Shown in pieces: positions 56,355-64,000 of a stretch of DNA of 64,000 bases. The notes beneath the pieces are model-generated. The model ran no database searches. It was not told the origin of the DNA and saw only the letters and a program-made list of their open reading frames with translations. This DNA is from Symsagittifera roscoffensis (lineage: Eukaryota > Xenacoelomorpha > Acoela > Convolutidae). The DNA is taken from NCBI RefSeq assembly GCF_963678635.1, contig NC_087066.1:29331301-29395300 (forward strand), read 5' to 3'. How positions within the stretch are numbered: the first letter of the stretch is position 1; each line of letters starts with the position of its first letter. A program made the position numbers and the translations under genes.

Positions 56355-56775
56355 TTCATTATTTAATTGACAAGGCACTTGAAATATGTTTAAGAAGTCT
56401 TTATGCTTACATGTCAAGTTGCCAGTTTTTTGCAACGTTCAAAGTATTTAATGAAGTCAGAGTTTTTATATATACTCTGCGATTGTTAGAGAATGTCTTT
56501 TTATCCATGCGAGGAATCGAATTGAAAGTTTGTTAGAGCATCTGAGGTTTTCACGATACATCTATGGGAGCGCTATAAAATTTTTTCTTTCTTGAGAAAA
56601 ATTTTTGTTTCATGGTTAATTTCGAAAATTTTGAAATTAACACCGCAATGATGGGTGCTGTCAGGGTTCTCCATGGAGTTGTAAATCTGACTTCTAAAGC
56701 TGACTGCTGGAATATTTCCATTTAACGCGAAATGACATTTTCTATTCGTGTTTTCGACACGTATTTTCTACGAAA
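56355..56775 (+). repeat. Helitron-like fragment E6 with one monomer
   Basis: Directly after E5, TTATTTAATTGACAAGGCAC and ATGTTTAAGAAGTCTTTATG start a second element without the tetranucleotide run. One monomer (GGGTGCTGTCAGGGTTCTCC, ~56650) follows. No 3' end seen. Confidence 0.55.
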
Positions 56776-57269
56776 TGATGTATAAAAATTTAGACGTTAA
56801 AATTTCTGCTCAATTTTAATACAAGCGGAGCGTAAGCAATTTTGTGCTGTAGACATATTTCATTATAGATGCAAGTGTTGTTTATTGTCGCTGTAGGATG
56901 GGCTGAAAACTTTTTGTTACAAAATCAATTTGTGAAAGGTTTAATTGTTGTCTGCTCAATGATTGTTGGGTCAGTTTCTGCTTTGTAAATTTCGTCCCCT
57001 GGCTACTTTATTATTCAAATCTTTTGCTTTGCTTGTTTGAACTAATGTTTATGACCTTTTTTAGTAGACGTAGTGCTGTTTCAATTTTTTTCGTTATTGT
57101 TTTGGAGAAGAAATGAATTTTTTTTTACCAAATCAGTTTTTTTTTCCGGCTTTACTAGATCTAGTCGATAGTTCTCAGACTTTTTAGCTTCCTAAGTTTT
57201 TTCCTTTGTAGTTTATTTTTCAAATGTTTTATTTGGTTTGTTTGCCTTCAAAGAACTTTTATCGGGACA

Positions 57270-57560
57270 TTTGATTCAATATTTAAACGCGTTTTTCATT
57301 GTTTGGCTTTAAGTTTTTTCAACGTGCTTTTTTTGGTTGCTTAACGATTTCTTTTTGACGTTAAAGCTAAATCGTATAATGCAATTCTTATTTTTTCGAT
57401 TTTTCACTTCGAATTCAGCACGTATAAAATTCGCAACCCAATAGTGGGACGTTGTCCGGTCTTTTCAGGGTTGCGATTTTGGCTTCCAATTATGAACAAC
57501 CAAATCCTTTTAGTTTACGAGGTACGACGGTTTTTGTGATTTTGAGTTGCCTATTCAAAT
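57270..57560 (+). repeat. Helitron-like fragment E7 with one monomer
   Basis: Carries TTTAAGTTTTTTCAACGTGC, GCTAAATCGTATAATGCAAT and one monomer (GGGACGTTGTCCGG, GGCTTCCAATTATGAACAAC). It is the same subfamily as E4 and the 62.2-kb fragment. Confidence 0.55.
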
Positions 57561-58530
57561 TTCATCAGATTCAATATTGTTGGTAGTTTTTCGGCACTGA
57601 GGTTGCTCAGATTTAATTCTGTCGGCCTAATTTCCTTGTTGTTTTAATGTATAAGTTCGTTTATTATAATAAGTTCAAATTCTCATTATTTTCTGGAAGC
57701 CATTTTCTGATGGATTTGCAATGAAATATGCTTTGTCAGTTAATGAGCGCGGAATAATTACGCATTCGATTGATTATTCTCGCAATTAGCTTTTTTGGGT
57801 TGTAAGCGCTTCGTATTTTTTGTTTCGATGCAAATTTACGGTTCAGTCATCTTCCTTGGCATGTTAATTTTGTGATCCATGATTTCGATTCTAGACAGTT
57901 TCATACAAAGGTTTGAAAATGTTGGTAGATGAAGCTTTTCTTGACAATATCACGTTCTTTCAACTTAGAAAAAATTCTTATAATCTAGCGACCTTCGTCT
58001 CAATTTCTCTCTGCTAGTTTGTTATGCTATGCTAGTGTTGTATTTTAAGTTTTGTGCTATATGGTTGTAATCATAATTTTTTTTTCGGTTCAGTTGGCGA
58101 ATTGGTCTTTAATCAACTACATTTCAAGCTCTAATATATAATATAAGCAGTGTTTCCTGTTGATTTTCAGCTGATTGGCTAGCGGTTGTTATTTTGTCGG
58201 CTTTTTTGCTTAATGTTTTGCTTCCGACAAATTTCCGGTTTTGTTTTACAAATCGATAAGACTCAAACTCCATTTTTGAAAGCTCCATATTAGCCTCACA
58301 AGGTTTTAATCACAAAGAATTTACTCATGAAAATTTCTTAATTCCATTTAGCAAAAATTTTGGTTTTCTAGTTTCTTTTTGAATATTCTTCTCTCCAAGT
58401 CTTGTTTGCTACGTCTTAAGCTTCGTGTTGTTCTAAACTTATCCTTATTGTATGGCAAGTGGCTCGAAGCTTAGCTTCGCCTCTGGGTTTTTTGTTTCTT
58501 TTTTTAAAAGAAAAATTAGGTTTCAAAACT
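57561..58530. other. Spacer between monomer arrays
   Basis: No gene recognised. 58455-58490 has the GCTCGAAGCTTAGCTTCGCC + TCTG repeat end. Confidence 0.5.
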
Positions 58531-59908
58531 CGAAATAATTGAAATTCCCCAATCGTGAGGTGGGTTCTGTGAGTTTACTCTCAGCAGTTGCTAATCTTGC
58601 CTACAAGTTTGACTGCTCAAATTCTTCAAGTTCTTGAAATAACGTTGTTCATGATTTTTTCCAAAGTATTCCGAAAAGTTAGATTCGAAAAATATCGAAA
58701 AGTTTTGAAATTCCCAATCCTGTGGTTGGGTACTATGAGGGTATTCTACCAGTAGTTGGAAATCTTTGATCCCAGTAGTTGCGACTGCTCAAACAGTTTT
58801 AGGTTCCGAGATGTGACGTTCTTTCTATAGTTTTTCTCATAAAATTTTAAAGATTTTATCCATCGAAAACTTCCTTTATCATGAGGCAACACGATTGTCA
58901 GGGTTTTGTCATGCGTTTCGAGTCTTGCCTCCAATTTTGACTGATCAATCTTTTTAGTTTCCGAGGTATGAGGATTGTCATGATTTTTCAAGTTTTCATA
59001 GACTTGAAAAAAATTGAAATCGGGTACTGTCAGGGATTGCACATCTTGCCTCATTTATGGTTGCTCAATTTGTTTTAGTTATAAAGATCTAAAGTTTTTT
59101 TTCAAGTTTTCCTGTAGTTGGGTTACTTTAAGGTACTCCCAGGAGTTGCAAATCTTATGTCCAATTGCGACTGCTCAAGTGCTTTTAGTTTCCGAGGTGT
59201 TTTTTTTGTCTTTTTAAATTGAAGGTTCCATCGCTATTTCTTAACCCTCGGCCCAGCTCCCACCTTTCAACTTTGGACTTTTCGTTCTGTGAGGAGAGAG
59301 ATGTCATACTTTTTACCGCAGCTGGTCACCCTTGAGGAGGCTGGTGACTCTGTGACCCCTCCAATCATGACCGAAGTGGTATTTGAACCTACGACCTCTG
59401 TGCTAAAGACGGCACATATTATCTACTCGGCCACGACTGCTCCTTCCTATCTCTTTAGTGAAATGCTGCCAGGGTACTCTCAGGCGTTGCAAATTTTGCC
59501 TCCAAAATTCAATGCTCAAATTTTTGTAGTTCTCGAGATATGACGTTTTTTTATAACTTTTCCAAATTTTCAAAAATTTTATGAAGCTTATGGGAAAAGG
59601 TTTTAAAAAAAGTTAAAATTTGAAATTTCCAACACTTTTGTTGAATGCTGTCAGGATAGTCTCAGGGGTGGCAAATTTTGACTCTTAGTTTTTCCTTAGA
59701 CCCTTTAAGTTACCTAGATTTTACGTTATGGTTTTTCAAAATTTGAATATAAAATAGAATTAACAAAAAACCTTACAATATGTGCAATTACAACTCTGTA
59801 ATTGGGTACTGTCAGAGTACGCTCAGAGGTTGCAGATCTTTTCTCCAATATCTGTCGTTTTTTTGAGTTGTTGAAAGTTTGAAGCACCGGAGGTGCGTTA
59901 CTCGCTAG
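58530..59908 (+). repeat. Monomer array and 3' end of Helitron-like element E8
   Basis: Monomers at about 58560, 58722, 58880, 59022, 59116, 59462, 59643 and 59802. It ends GCACC-GGA-GGTGC (59884-59896), then GTTACTC and GCTAG|TT at 59908. The 5' end is not visible. A SINE interrupts the array at about 59230-59440. Confidence 0.7.
59230..59440 (-). mobile_element. tRNA-Ser-derived SINE, minus strand
   Basis: The reverse complement starts GCAGTCGTGGCCGAGTAGAT, like the 5' end of tRNA-Ser. It has box A TGGCCGAGTAG (59423-59433) and box B AGGTTCAAATACC (59378-59390) at polymerase III spacing. A GC-richer body follows to about 59230. It lies inside a monomer array, which resumes at 59450. The acceptor stem does not close, so it is not a tRNA gene. 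No clean target duplication was found. Confidence 0.75.
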
Positions 59909-60500
59909 TTTTTTTCATCATTTCGACTTGTTTTTGTTGGTTTGTATCGCAAATGATGCCGAGCTCCGCTTGACCTTTTGTAAAATTGATTGTTCAGAAT
60001 TTTGGCAACTCAATATGTCTGGCGAAATGCCTGAATTGCTTGGCTTACACAATTTGGCCTAGTGTTTACTATTTTATAACAAGTAATGATAAATTGGTAT
60101 CATAATTAATTTCAAAATGTTGCCTGCCAAATTTGTGTTTTTTTTGTGCACTTAGAACCCCGGTTTCTTACTTGTCTTTAGTTTCTATGAGCGTTATTGG
60201 CAATGTCGTGTAGGGCAGTCAACTGGAAAGCTTGAAATTGCAGATGCGAGAATGTAGAGCTCACAATCTACTACACTACATTTTATCAAGGTTTCCTTCA
60301 AAGTTTTCAAGGCTTTTTTGGTGGCTAGTCTTAAGTTTTTGTCGAGCTTCCGTGGTGTAAATGCGAGAACGTGAAATTACTAACTTACATGTCAGAGGTG
60401 CGATTCTGACACAAATTAAAAGTTGTTTAGAGCCTCATTTTATCCTTCTTGCCGTTTTTTTCCAAGTTTACGAATTGCAGCTTCGCGTCTGTGTTGATTT
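59909..60500. other. Spacer DNA after element E8
   Basis: No gene or monomer recognised, apart from one GCTCCGCTTGACC-type repeat end near 59965. Confidence 0.45.
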
Positions 60501-62095
60501 TATTGACCCTCTGTTGGTTGATGCCACAGTACTCATCGAGGTTGCAAAAGTGGTCTCCAAGTATGACTGCACATATCCTTGTAGTTTCGAGATAGATTAT
60601 TTCCTTTTTCACACGTTTCATTGATGGTTTTCTGTTTATTTATTTAAAACAAGCAGAATTTTTGTCAGCCTAATTGCAGTAGCTTAGATTCGTCCCTAAA
60701 GTGTTCATTAAACATTTTTCAAAACAAAACAGTATTTTGGCCTATTTAATATAGTTTGTTGAATTCAACTTTTCAAATTTCTAAAGTTATCTACGATTTT
60801 AACCATACAACTGTCGAAGATTGAATGCTTCAACTGTGCAGTATTTTTCCTTCTTTCGCAATGCAATAAAAGTTTTTTTTGCTTCAGTGTTAATTGGACA
60901 AAATTAAATTTCTCGATCCTATGGGGTTTGTGTCAGGAAACACTCAGCATATTACTGCTCAAATCTTTGTGGTTTCCAAGATATGGAGTTGTGTATGGTT
61001 TTTTCATTTTTTTTTAAATTTACTCTTCAAAAAAAGTAACTAGTTAATTTTTTTGCCTTGATGGTGAGATGGTTTCTGGGTACACTCAGCTGATTGAAAT
61101 GTAACTCCAAAATTTTACGGCTCAATTATTTTTTTTAATTTCGGAGATATGGCGTTTTTGTATGATTCTCAGAAGTTTCTTATGAAGTTTCAGATTTGAA
61201 AAAAGCTTACAAAATTCGAAAATCTGAACTCTGCGATGGGTTGACTCTCGATTTCAAAGTAAATTCAGGATTTGCAGGCCACCAATTTTGACCGCGCAAA
61301 TTTTTTTCCAAGTTATGAGTTATTTTTCTATTCATTAATTTCCAACTAAAAGCCTAGATCAAAAATAATAATTGACCCTACAGTCAGTCCGGGTATGCGA
61401 TGTTAGTACCAGGAGCTGCTTATATGGCCTGCAAATTTGACTGCTGAAAGTGTATGTTTTTCCAGGCTTGACGATTCTTGTGGTTTAAAAAATTCTTTTA
61501 AAAAATATAGGTATAATAGAACTAACTGTTAGTTCTTAACTATGGTGGTGTGCTGTCAGGTACACTCATAGGTTGCAAATCTGGCCTCCAAATACTACTG
61601 CTTAATTTTTCTTGTTTTCGCAGATATGGCGTTTTAATTGTTTTCTTTTTGTTCCAGCCGCATGTTGTGGTGCTGTTGGGGTACTTATATGGGTTGGAAA
61701 TTCGGCTTCTGTTTGAGTTTTTCATTTTAAGTTCAGAGGTATATTTTTTTCAGAAATTTTAATTTAAGCAAAGTTTTTTTTTCTGTAAAAATCTCATTGA
61801 AGTTGGAGCTTTTCAATTTTTAAAACATAAAAAAGCAATTGTGTGCTTGCTGTTGGTCTTTTGAAATCCTGTTTTCAAATTGAAAATCACATACCTGAGT
61901 AGTATTGGAGATGTGACCATTTGGGTGAAATTAGTTGACCTCATAAATAGTTCAAATAATGAAATAGAAAATTCTGATGGATGGGCGCAGTTTCATATAT
62001 CAGTTGCTTTAAGTATATATATTTTTAAAATCTATAAAGCTTTGATCAGGACCATTAATTTTTTCAAGCTACCGGAGGTGCGAACTTTGCGCTAG
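60500..62095 (+). repeat. Monomer array and 3' end of Helitron-like element E9
   Basis: Isolated monomer at 60510-60600, then monomers at about 60920, 61068, 61230, 61383, 61543 and 61665. It ends GCTACCGGAGGTGCG (62068-62082), AACTTT and GCGCTAG|C at 62095. The hairpin has a mismatched stem. No TCTA start was seen. Confidence 0.65.
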
Positions 62096-62194
62096 CTTTT
62101 TCAAAATTTTTAAACTTAATATTTTTGTAATAAATTACGCTGGATAATACGATTTTTGACTTCAAACAGTATGTATACCGAGAAATCTGTTACA

Positions 62195-64000
62195 TTTTTG
62201 TTTGCGGGCTTCACTCTCAAGCCACGCTTAAGCTTTTGAACGTTATATTTTTGCATGTTTTACGAAAGAGTTTTTTTTTGTTTTAGCTATATCGTATATT
62301 GCAATAGTTAAGATGTTCCAGTTAGAGTTAAGTGTTTTTTTTTTCATGGAGTTTTAGATGAGCAGCACAACAGTGGGATGCTGCCAGGGTTTCCGCAGGG
62401 TTTGCGAATTCGGCCTCCAATTATGAATGACCAAATCCTTTTAGTGTACGAGACTTGACTTTCAGAAAACTACAAATTCATGCACAAATTACAAAATAAC
62501 TCACCAAATTCCCAACCCTGTAATTGAGTGCTCTCGGAAATTTCTGGAGTGTTTCGAATCTTGCATCCAAATATGACATCTCAAATCCTTACAGATTTCG
62601 AGACAACGTTTTTTATGGTTTGTTCAAAAAAGTTTTCAGACTTGGTTTCAAGTTTTTTTTCTTCATTTTCTTCAATAATTGAAATTTCCAACCTGTAGTA
62701 AGGAATTGTCAGAATATTCTCAGGGGTTGCGAATCTTGCGTCTAAAGGTAACTGCTCAAATCTTCGCAGTTTTCGACACACGAAGTTTTTTATGGTTTTT
62801 TCAGAAAATTTTTCAGAAAACTTCTATTAAAGTTTTTTTCTAATGTTTGAATTTCGCAACCCTATAGTTAGAGCTTCTAGATTACTCTCAGGGGTTGCGC
62901 ATCTTAATTTTGCTGCTCAGATTTTTGTAGTTTTAGAGATATGAAGTTTTTATATGGTATTTTCTTTAAATTTTTTTTTAGAAAACTCAAATTACAAAAT
63001 CTTTCACAAATTATCAAATGTTTTACGGAATTCTTAACCCTGTAGCTCTCAGTTTTATGGAAGATTGCGAGTCTTGCCTCCAATTATGACTGCTGAAGTC
63101 CTGGTAGTTTTCAAGGCATGTTGTTTTTTATGGTTTTCGCCAATTTCTTTTTTCAGAAAACTTAATTTACTAATCTTTCACAAATTATCAAATCATTCAG
63201 GAAATGTCCAATCCTGAAGTTGGGAGCTGTCATGGTATTTTCAGGTGTTCCGAATCTTGCATTCAAGTTTGGATGTTCAAATCGAAGTTTTTGTAATGAA
63301 GTTTTTACATATATTTTTTTTCTAAAATGAAGTTTTTATATAATTTTCAAAAAAATTTCAGATATTTAAATTACAAAATCTTTCACAAATTATCAAATAA
63401 TTCACAGAATTCCCAACCCTGAAGTAGGGTGCTCTAGTTTTCGAGTCATGTTGCTTTTTTATGGTTTTCGCAAATTACATTTCAGAAAACTCAATTTACA
63501 AAATTTTTCAGAAATCATTCAGGCTTTTTTGGTTTGTTCAAAAAAAATTCAGACTCAATTTTAAGTTTTTTTTGCAAAATTTGAAATTCACAACCCTGTA
63601 GTTGGGGCTTTCAGAGTATTTTCAGTTTTTGCGAATTCTCCTTTCAAATATAACCGCTCAAATCTTCGTACTTTTCGAGACCCCTCATTTTTTATGGTTT
63701 TTCAAAACGTTTTTTTTTTTAGAAAATTCAAATTATAAAATTTTTCGGAAATTTTCAAATAATTCACGGAATTCTTTATCCTGTAATTGGGTGCTCTCCA
63801 TTTTTTGGATTGTTGCGAGTCTTGTCTCTAATAATGACGTTTTTCAATGGTTTTGAAAAGAAGCTTTTCAGAAATTTTGAAATACAAAATCTTTAACAAA
63901 CTATCAAATAACTCAAGAATATCCCAACCCTGTAATTGGGAACTGTGAGAGTACTATCAGCTGTTGCGAAGCTTTCATTCAAATTTTACTGCTCAAGTCC
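62195..64000 (+). repeat. Helitron-like element E10, monomer array running off the window
   Basis: Starts with a GCGGGCTTCACTCTCAAGCC box and GCTATATCGTATATTGCAAT. Monomers follow at about 62370, 62525, 62695, 62868, 63040, 63222, 63424, 63600, 63783 and 63940, so the period is 155-200 bp. These monomers share an ACAAATTATCAAATAATTCA spacer not seen in E2/E3, so this array was amplified separately. No 3' end inside the window. Confidence 0.7.

Noticed and set aside
59375-59440. tRNA-Ser gene on the minus strand
   Set aside because: Boxes A and B are present but the acceptor and anticodon stems do not fold, and a non-tRNA body follows; it is a SINE head.

Overview
The window looks like AT-rich nuclear DNA of an invertebrate animal. 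It holds four protein-coding loci of ordinary eukaryotic type (ORC3, two F-box/LRR-like paralogues and a SON-like G-patch/dsRBD protein), introns of GT-AG style, Ty1/copia and several non-LTR retrotransposons, a hAT MITE, a tRNA-derived SINE and Helitron-like repeats. No bacterial operons, CRISPR array or intact RNA gene was seen. The phylum cannot be fixed from sequence alone. The LINE families resemble ones I know from cnidarians and other marine invertebrates. All four genes have a pyrimidine-AG acceptor shortly before the ATG, which would fit a spliced-leader trans-splicing lineage, but this is inference.

Layout. 1-2.7 kb is AT-rich non-coding DNA with weak repeats. 2.7-9.85 kb is a tandem array of diverged ~250-370 bp monomers; part of it, together with the first ~60 codons of a LINE endonuclease, has been duplicated as a higher-order repeat. 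9.5-11.45 kb is the decayed body of that LINE. 12.66-14.5 kb and 15.95-16.56 kb hold two more LINE carcasses on the minus strand, separated by a (AGT)n microsatellite. 17.1-21.56 kb is a degraded Ty1/copia element with a 294-bp internal duplication. 23.1-30.9 kb is a PHD-finger LINE (plus strand) split by a second, different LINE (minus strand, 27.23-30.49 kb) flanked by an 80-bp duplication.

31.56-33.33 kb is the single-exon ORC3 gene. Downstream is a Helitron-like remnant containing a 388-bp hAT MITE, then two colinear Helitron-like elements (34.5-36.46 and 37.36-39.21 kb) filled with ~170-bp monomers. F-box/LRR-like gene 1 lies at 40.37-42.42 kb and gene 2 at 49.7-51.27 kb. Between them are a 153-bp near-perfect palindrome, a 71-bp hairpin, and dispersed hairpin-ended repeats. 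The SON-like gene is at 52.7-53.78 kb. From 55.45 kb to the window end there are more Helitron-like monomer arrays, one of them containing a tRNA-Ser-like SINE.

The host genes do not form an obvious pathway: ORC3 acts in replication licensing, SON in RNA processing, and F-box proteins usually in ubiquitin ligases. The strongest unusual signals are the Helitron-like family with position-specific monomers, a (ATCT)n-type start and a hairpin-CTAG end; the monomer array placed 5' of a LINE; the long palindrome; and the repeated acceptor-ATG arrangement.
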